From Climacium dendroides (Eukaryota; Streptophyta; Bryopsida; Hypnales; Climaciaceae): DNA of 64,000 bases. This document shows positions 49,801 through 61,768 of this stretch, piece after piece. Location of the stretch: positions 6,758,001 to 6,822,000 of the forward strand of contig OX467082.1 of the NCBI GenBank assembly GCA_950106755.1, written 5' to 3'. The notes under the pieces are model-generated. The model saw only the letters and a program-made list of their open reading frames with translations. It had not been told where the DNA came from and searched no databases. Both the position numbers and the translations under genes were made by a program. How positions within the stretch are numbered: position 1 is the first letter of the stretch; each line of letters opens with the position of its first letter.

Positions 49801-52574
49801 AATTAAAAAAAAAAAATTAAGCACCATTTTTTCAGATTTAATTTATGAAATTGTAATACTTTTAATTAAAAGATATTATGTTTGAAACATTCAAAACATC
49901 TCATGTTCTAAACGTATGAATATGATTTAGTACATGTTAGGCCCTATAATCTTATATTGTATTGGTGACCCACTTTTTAGATTGTGCATGCGAAAAGAAG
50001 TGTGCATGACTTCAAATGACTTTGGCCTATTCAACATCCTCATAGGGAAACATTCTAATCTTCCAATCCACAAATAATATTGTTGTGTTCTATTGTATTC
50101 AATTGTTTTCAACAATTGAAGTTTTTATTTGTGTAATTAAAAGGCATGCTTCTGCTATTTGAGGATTTTTTGGCTTTCCACTTTGGAAATTCATGGTAAT
50201 TCCAAAAATTCTCTAATAATTGAAAGAAGAGGTTTTAAATGCAGTTAAGCTCTAAAATTAACCAACTCCTTCAATGTCCACTAATTGTACATTTCTCTTT
50301 ATATTAGGTTGTAGCCATGTAATTATACACAATGCAAATTTGGAGAGGTGACCCATTTGAAAGCCCTATTCCTTTTCAACATCAAATTTTATATCACCAA
50401 TTTCATAGAACTGTAGAAAATGTAGACGAAGTTAGGTTACATGTCAATTCTCACTGTGTTCCAAAGAAAATTAATGAAAAATATTTCAAGATTTATCGTC
50501 TCTTTGAATTTAATGTTTAACCCTTATAATAGGCGTCTCTAATCGTGACCCTATTGTTCAAACCGTCTTGTACATAGTTGTAGAATGGATACTAAGTGAT
50601 CCTTGAATGGTCTTCTTTGATTCGGTAATAAATTGGAGAAAAATTATTGTTATTTATTGTAAGAACCCAAGACATTCTCAAATTATGGCACATTTCTCTA
50701 TGAGTCACAAGGGGATGGATATTAGACCACATATGGTATACAAACTATAAGAAGAAATTGGTGATAGCATTGGTACATGTAAGCCTATGGATGGAATGTA
50801 CAAGTTAAGTTTTACAACTTTCATTTGTTCATCAATTCTTGAATACTCTTTAGCATAGCACTTTATAATGATTTTTCAGAAATTGGCAATTCTAGTGAAG
50901 GATCTTGACATTTCAGGATTAACTTCTATTCGTTCATCGTTTTCGAAAGTGTTTTACAAAATGAAGTTTATAATGACTTCTCAAAAGCACTCAATTTCGG
51001 AGGTGAATCTTGAAGTTCAACGATTCCGTGATTTGGGAAAAAATATGAATACAAAAAAATAAGCCTATAGGTAGAAATATGAGGGTCATGCTTGTCCATA
51101 GTCGCCTGTAATGACAGCAACATTCAGTGCAAGAAGAGCGGTCACCATCCCTTTTTTTGGTTTTAAAAAAAAAAAAAGTGTGGTATTCAGCGTAAATTTG
51201 GTGAATCATTTTTTTCCTTTATACATCCGTCTTTTGTACCGTAGAACAGTTTTCAATGAAATCAATACAGTTTTTCATCCGAATTTGACAATGTCATCCA
51301 TATTATAAGTTGGATTGAAACTTCTTTGGTGAAGGAAGATTACTTTGTGTGTGCGAAAAAATTCAAACATTTTATCTGTGAAATGCTGCTTTCTGGCTCC
51401 ATGTCAACACCCAAAAATAGGTGGTGGTAACAGTGTAGTCTCTTAGACTTCGATCAGTACAAAGTTTCGAAATTGAAGTCCAATGTCTCGCTTTCCAGTG
51501 GATTTATGTCTGTTATTGTGTACATTCCCAAATCGAATACAAGGGTTGGCCACTTTGATGGGCAGTGTGGTATGCTACCTCACTGCTCGTGAACAAGTAT
51601 CGGAGCGTGTTTTTGACATGTCTAAGGTCCCCTTTTTGTCGAGGGGAATAGGCGAACCTCTCGGCACGAGAAGTAGCAGGTGAAAAGGAGTTAAAATTAT
51701 TTTACCCTCACCTGCGGTAGACCGAAGATTAAATTCGCAGAGGAGACCTACGCCATGGCCACAGGCATAACCGCGAAGACTACCATCGATAGCCACATAA
51801 AGTAACCATGTAAGCGGAATCATAATCGGGGTGACAGGAGTGTCTTCAAAATTCAGGTGACGTTGCGAAATCGGCAAGCGATTTTTAGGCAATTTTCATA
51901 GGAGAGTGGAAAAAGGATTTGACGAAGTGCAGCGCAGTAAGGATCCACTAGCAATCTTCGGCAAGTTTGACGGTCATTGTTGCTCAAAGACTTGGGTCGT
52001 ATTAATGTCTTTGTCTGTTGTATTTCCAATTGTGGAATGCATTCTTCCTGTGGCGCTTCTTTAGAGGAATCCTGAAATGTAGGAAGGAAAACGTACAGTA
52101 CGTTCTATTGGAAGGCCAGCATTACCCGTGAAGTCGGCGCAATTAATTACGCAGTCTTGGACTTTATTTAGAATTGAGGAGTGTAGAAGACGTTGTGGAA
52201 ACTAATTTTTAGTGGGAGGTATGGCTTGTGGGACAGCCTAATTTTTTTTAGAAAGACGACCTCTGGGACTATTTATTTTAATGTGCCTGAGCTTTTGGCG
52301 TTGGAAATAATGGGCAGCGTTGCAGCAGTGGACATCGCCATGGTAGATGCCAACTGAAGCCTTTGTGATGTTTTTGGATGTCTGCAGCAAGTCGGGTGAC
52401 ATTGCGGTGTATTTGTAGGAGTTTAAACAATAGCGTCTCTTTGGTGTCGTTCCAGACTCTCTTTTTCCATTGTCCAGAGATTGGAAGTTCTGTTTCCATT
52501 GAATTTTATGTCATTGATTCATTATGAGGAGCAGTGACACTTAGTTTTCAATGACGGTAGAATGACGAAGAGGC
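46813..52574. other. AT-rich core of the giant element, no confident gene
   Basis: Mostly AT-rich. A less AT-rich island at about 51.4-52.5 kb has open minus-strand frames (51892-51575, and 52499-52278 with GQWKKRVWNDTKETLL) that may be relics of a gene, but no splice chain or motif was found. One MITE lies at 47660-47809. The region separates the outward-facing minus and plus transcription units. Confidence 0.45.
47660..47809. mobile_element. Perfect-palindrome CACTA-type MITE, 150 bp
   Basis: It starts CACTACTAGAAAATTTCATA and ends with the reverse complement. The two 74-bp arms match throughout with only 2 bp in the middle. It is flanked by the direct repeat ACA. It is a family distinct from the CACTATAAC MITEs. 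The perfect arms suggest a recent insertion into the giant element. Confidence 0.93.
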
Positions 52575-52585
52575 TTAGGGTTTAG
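52575..52585 (+). promoter_or_regulatory. Telo-box upstream of the plus-strand unit
   Basis: TTAGGGTTTAG lies 545 bp before the ATG of the acidic ORF at 53130 and 1.25 kb before the transposase gene, oriented toward both. It mirrors the telo-box that faces the minus-strand unit at 43.8 kb. Confidence 0.35.
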
Positions 52586-53129
52586 CAAGATCGGACATTG
52601 AGGGTTTCGACGGAAACTACATTATTGCGAAAACATTGATGAAAGTGTCTTGATGTACTGGAGCATGAAGTGTTCTGTCACCTGTACTTGGTAAGCATGA
52701 CGAAGACTTTGAATTCTAGGAACTATGATGGATTCAAATGTATGGCCGATAAAGCAGGTTCGAAATATGTTGTATGCCAATTTGTTTCTGAAGTTGTATT
52801 AGAGTGAAGCTTGTCAGTAATGAGTGCTGCAATGAAATAGGGATAGTCAGGTGGAAACGAAGTATGAATTGAAGAGGAGGATGAATGTGTTACTGCAGTG
52901 TTGATTTAAATTGTGCACTTACTTATTGTCTTTTTTGCATTATTTGTTCTCGACTTCTCGTAGTGGGTAGAGCATGCATTTCTACATGCTTAGGAATGGA
53001 AGTACCACTATGAAGAAGAGAGGAGGTGTTTGAGGCTGGTGGTGTTCTCTGACTATTGGAAGTTATAGAAACGTCAGCGCAAGGGCAGAAGGCTTCCGAC
53101 CATGAGGGGATAATTCTCACCTATTTGCC

Positions 53130-53516
53130 ATGAGTCAGGACTCTGAGGTCGAGAGCAATTCAGTTGTTGGTTCAAGCGAAGCATGTGTCGTTGAAAACAA
53201 TTCAGTTTTTGAAAAAGAAGCAGACAGTCTTGAAAGTGTGGTCACCTTGGGTGCAGAAGAATTTGGCAGGGCCGAGGAAGAATACCTCGAGCACCTAACT
53301 TTCCAATATGCAGAGCATATGGAGCTACTGAGTGAAGGATTTGTGCGGGGAAAAATATTTTGGTGGCGGACGGTAGAGGATCTTTACTATGAAAATATGT
53401 ATAGTATGTTATGTTTTTATCACGGTGAAATGGCAATCGATACCTGGGAGGAAGAGTATGACAATTACCTCTATCAACTAGTCTGTGAAGCGCAGGAGAA
53501 CGAGAGGCTGAAGTGA
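53130..53516 (+). CDS. Acidic 128-residue protein of unknown function
   Basis: Complete ATG-to-TGA frame. The N-terminal third is Ser/Val/Glu-rich (SQDSEVESNSVVGSSEACVV). The rest is acidic and aromatic, with repeated Tyr/Trp-Glu pairs (AEEEYLEHLTFQYAEHM, TWEEEYDNYLYQLV), and probably helical. There is no membrane segment, signal peptide or known motif. It lies 320 bp before the transposase start on the same strand. It could be a separate small protein or the 5' exon of the transposase transcript. Its intact frame beside broken transposase exons is notable. Confidence 0.45.
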   Translation: MSQDSEVESNSVVGSSEACVVENNSVFEKEADSLESVVTLGAEEFGRAEEEYLEHLTFQYAEHMELLSEGFVRGKIFWWRTVEDLYYENMYSMLCFYHGEMAIDTWEEEYDNYLYQLVCEAQENERLK

Positions 53517-53837
53517 AAATGGGAAGAGCAATTTTTGTATTGTTTCATCACATTGATGCAGCCAAATTCCATACGGAAAGGTATGTGAAAACTTCTGGAG
53601 TTTTGCAAATATCGGGGATGTCGTCAATGAATGTGGAATGTCGCGATAAAAAAAGTGAAAGTATATGAGAGTGCAATGCGGTTTTCAGTTACGAGACATC
53701 AGTCGTTCGTGTCGTTAGATCATGTGAATCTGAAAACAAAAAAGCATAAGTCGTTTTAAAAATTTAGCATGTATTTGATGGAAATGTGTATGAGAGTAGG
53801 AGAAGACTGAGTTGGACCGGAATTGAAGAAGTACAGC

Positions 53838-56800
53838 ATGGAAGTTCAGAATCGAGGGAGACTGCCGCTCAATCATATAGAGCGAAACCGAGCAAGGGAT
53901 TTGAAACTATTCAGACGAGACAAAGAGAGAGCTGCGAGATTTGGTAATGACATGTACAGATGCCCGTGTAATCTGTGTGGTGGCCGAAGGCGACCTGTGA
54001 GTAGGGGGACGGTTTTGAAGCACTATAAATCAAGAGGAAGGCACGGGGCTCTCAGAGGATGGACAGAGGTGCATATTGTTTCATACAATGCAATTGTTTT
54101 TGTATGTCATGAAACTCAATATGTAATGAACCATAACCGGAGGTGATCTTGGAACTCATAATGTTGTTTTGCATTGTACAGGGAGATGTATATGATTCCT
54201 CAGATGGCGAGTGGGAAGCCCACATCGGTTAGAATGCAAGAGCTTTCCTAGGATTGCAGGAACCCATACAAGAAATTCCTCTTGATGGCGGGCTTGCAGT
54301 TGACGAAATGGTTCAAGATGTTTTGCGGAGAGCCGAAGATGTTCATCATGCAGCGAGGGATGCAGGAGACAATAGTTCTTCGAGCGAGGACAGGGACAAG
54401 GAAGAATTAGTGGGTACACAGTCATTAGAGTTAAAAGAGGGAACGGAGGATTCGGATAATTCTACAGCAAAGGACGCGCAAGGCCAAAACGACGACGTCG
54501 CTAACGAGGCGGACATGTATTTCTCTCCCATTGATGTAGATGAAAGGGCATTTGAACGACGTGGATCGCAAGGGGGGCAAGATTCTGAAATTGAAGAGGA
54601 TAATTTGGAGGAGTTTCTGAGGCATGTCCCGAATGGGCAAATAGGTGAGAATGCAGCGGTGGACATTGCTGCCATGCTTCCGCTATTTGAGGGAGCGAGT
54701 ATGTCAATGCTGGATGCAACTCTGTTGATCTTAAACTGTTGCCGTATCCATGGTGTGTCCAATGCATTCATGAATGAGTTGCTGCTATTGCTGGCCATAA
54801 GCATTCTACCAATGGGTAACGTGATGCCAAAATCAGAGTACGAAGCAACTAAGATGTTGAAGCAGTTCGGACTGGCGTATGACATTATTCATGCTTGTCC
54901 GAAGGGTTGCATTCTTTTTCGCGGAGCTTTGGAAGCAGAAAATAGTTGTCCGAACTGTGGTAGTTCCAGGTACAAGTAGTGTGGTCAGTCAAGAGTACCT
55001 GCGTTGATTTTGCGGCATTTTTCGTTGATTCCAAGATTGTAGAGAATGTTCAGTTCTAGGAAGTTATTAGAACTGAACGTATGGCACTATGACAACCGTA
55101 GTACAGATGGCAAGGTACGGCATACAGCAGATTCGCTTCATTGGAAATTTGTGGACAATGAACTGGAACTTGAGACAACAGTGAATAGGTTTGGTTCAGA
55201 TCCGAGGCACATTCACTTAGGTATGGCAACGGATGGCTTTAACCCGTGGTCAGAGAAACGTAGTACAGATAGTATTTGGCCCGTAATGTTTTTCAATTAC
55301 AATCTTCCCCCGTGGCTAGTAACGAAGAGGTATTTCATAATGTTGTGTTTACTTATCCCTTCGAAATTGTCAGTCACTGGAGAAGTGTTTGATGTTTTTA
55401 TCCAACCTGCAATCGACGAACTACAGGAGCTGTGGAAAAGTGCGGATGTGCGAACAAGAGACGCAAGGGCTCCTGGAGGCATTGAACATTTTAATTTGAG
55501 AGCTTGTCTAATGTGGACCCTACACGACTTGCCAAGATATGGAGTGGTATCTGGTTTAACAACGAAGGGCTTCAAAGGCTGTCCAGTGTGCGGTCCACAT
55601 ACAGTATCTCGTTATTCGAAGGTGCTTCGGAAGATTGTGTATTGTAATTGCCATAGACGATTCCTTCGAGGTAATCACTATTTTAGAGGAGACTTTGCAG
55701 CCTTTGACTATGGAGCGAAATTGGAGATGGAACGGGATCCTTTGTCGGGGAATGAGACTATTCGGAAGGGAAGAGAAAGCGAGCGTTACCTTGAACATAT
55801 TGGAAGAGCTAGGGATGCTGCTTTTCTAGCTAAGGAGCATGGAGTGAAACGAGTGTGTTCTTTATACCAACTGGCGTATTGGCGTATAAGTGTTGAAAAC
55901 AAATTTTTTGAATACTTATTCTGAGAGAAGTATTCTTTATTAAGCTAGGAAGAATTCTTTGAGTAGTGTGAAGTAGCATGTTCCATAGTGTCTGCGAGTG
56001 GGAATTTCAATAAGTTAAAAAAAGTAATAATATTGTTTCATGTTATGACATTTGATGACAGAAACTTCCTCACCGTCATTTATTAGATGTCATGCACATC
56101 GAGAAGAATATATGCGAGAGTTTGTTGAAGGTATTGTCGGGAATCACAGATACAGCTGCTAGTCGCAGAGATATGGAGGAGGAGCAAATTAGACCCCATT
56201 TGTGGGTACGGCAGAATGACCAAGCGCAAGGGAATTTCGTGAAGCCACCAGCTCCTTACGTACTGACGAAGGACGAGCAAAGAATTTTCTTCCAGCAAAT
56301 TGCTGGCATCAGTGTTCCAACAGGCTACTGTGCAGACCTGAAAAAACATATACTGAAGAATAAGCTCGGGAATATGAAGTCCCATGACTTCCATATTCTT
56401 CTTCAGTTCATAATACCTGTGTGCTTAAGACACCTAATGCACCCCGGACCAAGGACAGCCATTATACGATTGGGCCGTCTTTTCACGATGTTATGCAAGA
56501 AGGTACTCACAATATCCGAACTTGAAGCATTGGAAGAGTATGCAGCAGAAACAATTTGCTTGTTAGAGGTATGGTTTCCCCCTTCAGTTTTTGATATCAT
56601 GTGGCATTTGCCGGTCCATTTACCAAAGCAAGTGAAAGAATGTGGACCACTTGCAAACTCATGGTGTTATCCCATCGAGAGGCACATGGGTTTTTTCAAG
56701 AGGTACATTCGTAAGAGATCAAGGCCTGAGGCGTGTATAGCAAATGCCTATATGTATGAAGAGGCGTTAGGTTTTTGTACTAAGTATTTTAAGTTACACA

Positions 56801-58542
56801 CGCATACAAAAAGACGGGTGTGGGACGAAGATGAAGAGCCTGGTGATTGTGGGGAAGCATTGATGGGAAGTGCTGAGGAGAAAATGTTGTCCCCTGTTGA
56901 GCGTAGAGCGATTCATTCCTGGATCATACGGAATTCTTCGGCAATATCAGAACCTTGGAGGTGACTGCCTTTGTATCATGCACTGTACATGTTGTTTGTG
57001 ACATTAGTAGTAGTAAAGAATGGCCACTGCAAATTAATCAAATGTGATGACATATGTACTTTTAGTAAATTCGCGAAAGTTATTTTGAAGGCAGAAATTA
57101 GTGATGCATGTGCCGCATGCTGTCTTTGCATTGTGAACTTGTTTGTTTTAAAAGTTGGAAGGTGAAGCAGTTAGGATCCTTTGTAATTGAAAATTACTTG
57201 TACTGAAGGTTTTATGATGTATTGTAGTGAATGGGTAGTTACTATCCAGTTTCGCCATATTGTAAGATGAAATTGCGATTGATTCAGGTTGTACTGTGAA
57301 GAGAAAGAGACATGTGAAAGAGAGCGGAAATTATATCGAAGGGAAGCTGCAGCGCAGGGGATGTCAAGAAGGGAACAAGTTCTTTACGCAACTGACCATC
57401 GGGAAGATCTGCCAGATTTTGTGGACTGGCTTAGTGATTACACGGCTACTCTAGTTCACAATGTAGGAGTCCGGAGTGTGGATGTAGAACTACGTAGACT
57501 ATCCAAACTGCCAAGTGAGAATGCGGAAAGTTACAAGCACATGTGGGCATATGGGAATCATTACAGGGTGCATGAAGAAAATGGGCAGTATGGGTATGTG
57601 ACACAAGATTATGGGATTTCTTGTGTGTTTGGAGCTGAGGAGGGATGGAACGCTGGTGTTAGCATGGTTGGAGTTCTGAAGGACATAATAGTTGTTCGTT
57701 ATTCAGCGAGAAGAAGAATCGTTATGCAAGGATCGTGGATTCGAGGCAATGGTGGCGAGCGCCCCTCTACAGTGGTGGATGATTACGGATTTACGACAGT
57801 GCGATTTAACGATAGAATTGCAGCTGCTCGTGAACCGTACGTTATGCCCGCAACGGTGCGTCAGGTGAGTTTTGAGGGTAGTTAAGGTCACAATGATTTC
57901 TGAACCGAATCCGAAATGGAAATAGGTGGGTAATTACAGTATTGCTCGTTCATATGTAGGTATCTTGTAATTTGTTCATATGCACTATGGAGTAGGTAGT
58001 ACAGCACAAACGAGTGGTTGAAGCAAGGTTAATATAATACAGTTACTGGAGGTGAATGGATGTGCACTTCATCTTATTTATTTTATAGAGCATGTTTTCC
58101 TCACAAGGGGTAAGCTTTTGGATTGGGTAATGGAAGAGTAGAAGGGGGTGAGGACGTGACAAAAATAATTTGGTGTTCATGTTGTAAAAAACCCCTTCGA
58201 AACAGTCAATATCTTAGAATATGATGATTATTGTAGGTATTTTTCATAGGTGACTGGATGCACTTGGGCTGGAAGGTGGTCTTACCGAAGGAACCAAGAT
58301 CGAGGCGGGTGGTGGACTTGGAGGACGAGTAGATCTTGGGAATCTCAGATGACTATGAGGGGTTGCAGTTGCCGCGTGATCTCAATGGCCAGGAGTATAG
58401 ACCTGTGATTCGATTTGATGGAGATGCAGTGCCAGATGTTGAAATTGCTCGGCTGAACGCATTGGTGAATAGAGAGCGATTACCGAACTTGGCACAGCAC
58501 CGTCGTCGTAGGCGTGATCAACGACATCAGGGTGTTCAATGA
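53838..58542 (+). pseudogene. TNP2/TNPD-like CACTA transposase, three in-frame TAG stops
   Basis: Exons in one phase chain: 53838-54068, 54182-54227, 54252-55891, 56062-56960, 57288-57864, 58237-58542. Domains in order: transposase-associated Cys domain (MYRCPCNLCGG), acidic linker, Cys motif (HACPKGCILF, CPNCGSSRYK), TNP2 core (LGMATDGFNPW, YNLPPWL, HFNLRACLMWTLHDLPRYG, CHRRFL), DUF4218-like part (DVMHIEKNICES, FPPSVFDIMWHLPVHLP, RPEACIANAYMYEEAL) and DUF4216-like part (VGVLKDIIVVRY, VDDYGFTTVRF). This is the full architecture of plant CACTA transposases. TAG codons interrupt it at 54977-54979, 55040-55042 and 58330-58332, with the frame conserved beyond each. The 55892/56062 junction was chosen by phase and homology. 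Confidence 0.9.
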
Positions 58543-60752
58543 GCATGTTGCTCATACATGAGCAGGTGAGTGTATTTTTCATGTCACTAAGTGTTAGTTT
58601 GCCTAGTTCATAATTCTCCAGGTATGTTTAGATTTGTTTCCACGCTGAAGTTTTATCGATGTCTCCTTGTATAAATCTTTAGGAATAATTAGCTCTGCTT
58701 TTTGTAGACAGTAATGTAGGCTAAAAGTGACCATTAATTTCAACTGCGATTGTGCTATGCCATTGATTTTTCCATCACCAGTTGCACTAGGAGAATGATA
58801 AATAGTTAAATACGTAAGTCTTAAACCGAATTTGTTATGAAGGAATTAGAAATAATACGATGTGGAACCTTATTGACTGGGAATTATTTTGTGAGGTTGT
58901 GAGTACCCGTGTGCTATAACGTGATTCCAAATGGTAGGAATCGTTTGCATGTTTCTGGCTGGGGAAGTGGAAGAAACTTCTCGTCCGCTTCGAGAAGTTA
59001 TGAAGCTGTCTTTAGAGATTTGGTTGAAAAAAGATGCTGGGACTGTGCACAAAATCTGACAAAAGGTAATCCTTCCAGTTGGCATTATTCTTCATACAGA
59101 TGGGAGCCATTCTTCATACAGTCGGGAGTACTACCATCACCATTATTTGCACCACAGGTATGAAGTTCCTTGTGCACATTAATGTTTTTTCTTAATTCCG
59201 TCTTTCTCCCCTCAAGGATATAGTGTTTGTAGTGCACCCCTGAAATTAATTTTGTGGTCTTCTACTCATTACTCGTTGTGAGGGATTCCTATTATTAGAT
59301 GGGGAATTTTGAGGGGGATGTCGTCCACATTTTTAAGAGGATTCAATCACACTAGAATACGTATGATTTGAATATTCTATGAATAAGTTATGAGTTGTTG
59401 GAGTCTGAAGTCAGATAGTGCCAATCGAAAGCCTTGACTACCCTTGAACTGTGAGTTGCATCTACAGTATATGTCATGGGAACATGAGAACATCTTTGAC
59501 TATTGTGGAACCTAGAAGTATGTCATTTATCACGGGCCACGTACTTGGATGTCACTTGTATTGTACATGGATGACGTTTCAAAGTGTGGAAGAAGTCACC
59601 ACAATGGCTTTCCAGAACCATACTCTGATTCATCTTAGAGAATTTGTGTTCAAATTTTCTACTAATTTTAGTTGCAAGTGATTAGTGGCAATTTCTACCA
59701 AAGTTTTCAATTCCTGATTTAGTTTCATTTTTGCTCTGTAATTGAAGGGTGTTACTCTGCTGGGAACTCTGTGTTATTGTTATTTGGGGAATGTGTTTTA
59801 GTTTACGGATGTATTTCATCCCTTGTGGCAGGTACGACCTTGCAGATGTTGAAAGGGATCGTCACCGAGGTGGTCACTGAGATCGGGATTGGTCTGACCG
59901 TGATGAAAAGAAGCCTCGTCATGAGTGAGACAGTACTTGCTGCCTGGACGTGTGGGATCCGGTATTGCAGAAAGAATGTGCCACAAATGTACTACTTCAA
60001 TTGTTTTGTTGTTTATGTCTTTCAGTATGAGCATTATTAGTGGAGCTTATTTCTTACACATTTATATCCCCATTTAATCTCTCTCATGGTAGGGAAGTGT
60101 GTACTTTGAACCCCTTTGCTACTCATTTTGTTGTTTGTAGATGTAATGCAGCTCTCGCCCTGTTAGTAGGAGGTGCTGTGGATGCTAGGGAATGAAAGGT
60201 ATATATTTTGAAATACAAGTTTCTATGCACGACTTGCAAGAGGGGAAAAAAGTGTGCTTCGGGATGAGGCTAGAGATTTTGATGTTAGAATGTACAATGT
60301 AGAGTGCATGTGAAGTAGTAGTGCAAGATATGTTGTCAGTGGATACCGTTTCATTGTAGTTGGTGTCCAAGACGCACTTAGGAATCCTCTTGAAGTGCAA
60401 GAAGTGACTACAAGTAGGAGCTAGTGTGGGTATTCCAACAGGCAGGAAGCATCGGGCAGCCGTGAATTTCATGGCTTCACTTATTTTTGATCACGGTCCT
60501 TTTAAGTTGAGATGTACTTAATAAAACAGGATGTGTGGTGCATCTTCGGAAATTACGTTTCTGGTACTTAGGTTTGAGAGCACTCTTGTCTCCTACTCGT
60601 CCTGCCATGCAGTGATTTGTAATTCAGTTTTAAGCTATCAGATTCTTCAGTGGACTCTGTGTCATTGTTTTGGCTTCTGGGTTTTTCATGAGTTGTAACA
60701 GAACAATGGAGAGTCTTCAGTTTCATAATTTTGTGTACAGCAGGGTTTCTAT
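58543..60752. other. 3' part of the giant element, possible relic exons
   Basis: Short plus-strand blocks with splice-like borders occur, such as about 58940-59060 (acceptor AAATGGTAG, donor AAAAG/GTAATC), but two frames are equally open and neither is recognised. The transposase 3' UTR should lie here. Nothing firm can be called. Confidence 0.35.
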
Positions 60753-61085
60753 CACTATAACAAAACATGGTAAAAAAAAACCGCGCGCAGTCGCGACTAC
60801 GGGTTTTTTGGTCACGTTTTTGTGACAGTCAAAATCGTGGACAGCCGTGGTTTTTTGCAATTTCCCGCTTCAATATTATGAATTTAGAGGCGTGCTATAT
60901 ATCATTAGAAAGTTATTTTAAATACCTTTTCAATGATATATGGCACGCCCCCAAATTCATAATATTGTAGTGGGAAATTGCAAAAGAAGGTTCAAGTCCA
61001 CTACGCGCACGCGTACAAAAACATGACCAAAAAAACCGTAGTCGCGACTCCGTGCGGGTTTTTTTTACCATGTTTTGTTATAGTG
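60753..61085. mobile_element. Palindromic CACTA MITE, subfamily B (333 bp)
   Basis: Same termini as the giant element and near-perfect inverted halves, flanked by TAT. Sister of 30955-31285 in opposite orientation. Confidence 0.95.
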
Positions 61086-61379
61086 TATGTTATTGTTGAC
61101 TTTGTAGTTGGTGTACACAGGTGCGAATGAAATGTGGAACGCATTTTCTGTTGGTTTCATGTACGTGTATGTCTTCGTAGCATTCAGATTATGGGACATG
61201 TGTACATCATGTAGTTTTTGTGAGTCATTTTAATTTTTGTTCATCTTTAGAGTGATAGATGTACTGAGTTTGGCAAGTGGAAGTTCCACAACTGCTAAAG
61301 ACTTGCACTTATACCATGAGCACTAGTTGCATGAATGCCAATTCAATTTCTAGTAATGATGTCTTTGACCTCATAGATT

Positions 61380-61620
61380 TATGGCTATGTGCATGTGAGT
61401 GCTCATAAGTCTATGGCTGGAACAAGTATGTTGTAGCTGCACATATATCCACCATGCCCACTTGTTGCACGTAGGCACAGAGCTTGCACACACATAATTC
61501 TGCCCGTGCTCTTCTATATGCACATGTTGCATGTGCACTTGCACATGAATGAAGGACTTTTTTTCACACATGATGCATGCGCAAGCATTTAATTCTACGT
61601 GCCCATTGGATGTACTGCAT
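61380..61620. repeat. Right subterminal repeat cluster
   Basis: Frequent GCACAT/ATGTGC and TGCATG words (for example ATGCACATGTTGCATGTGCA near 61529) mirror the left subterminal cluster in inverse orientation. This fits TNPA-type binding-site arrays; the function is inferred. Confidence 0.55.
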
Positions 61621-61768
61621 ACATGTGGTACAAAATCATAGTGCATTAATTAATTAGGTACATGGATTAGGCGCATAGACAATTACATTTCTTGTGCATA
61701 CAAAAATTAAATGATTGCGAAAAAAATGAGTGACAGTCAATCATTCCTTCCAAGATCAATAGAACAAC

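Noticed and set aside
53838..58542. Reassigned TAG codons (amber readthrough) as the normal genetic code of this genome
   Set aside because: The intact host genes use ordinary codons and terminate normally (TGA in the carrier, TAG in PHF5A); C-to-T decay of CAG is simpler.
30955..61085. Treating the two subfamily B MITEs as part of extended terminal inverted repeats
   Set aside because: They lie at different distances from the ends (352 and 772 bp), and each has its own target duplication (TTA, TAT).
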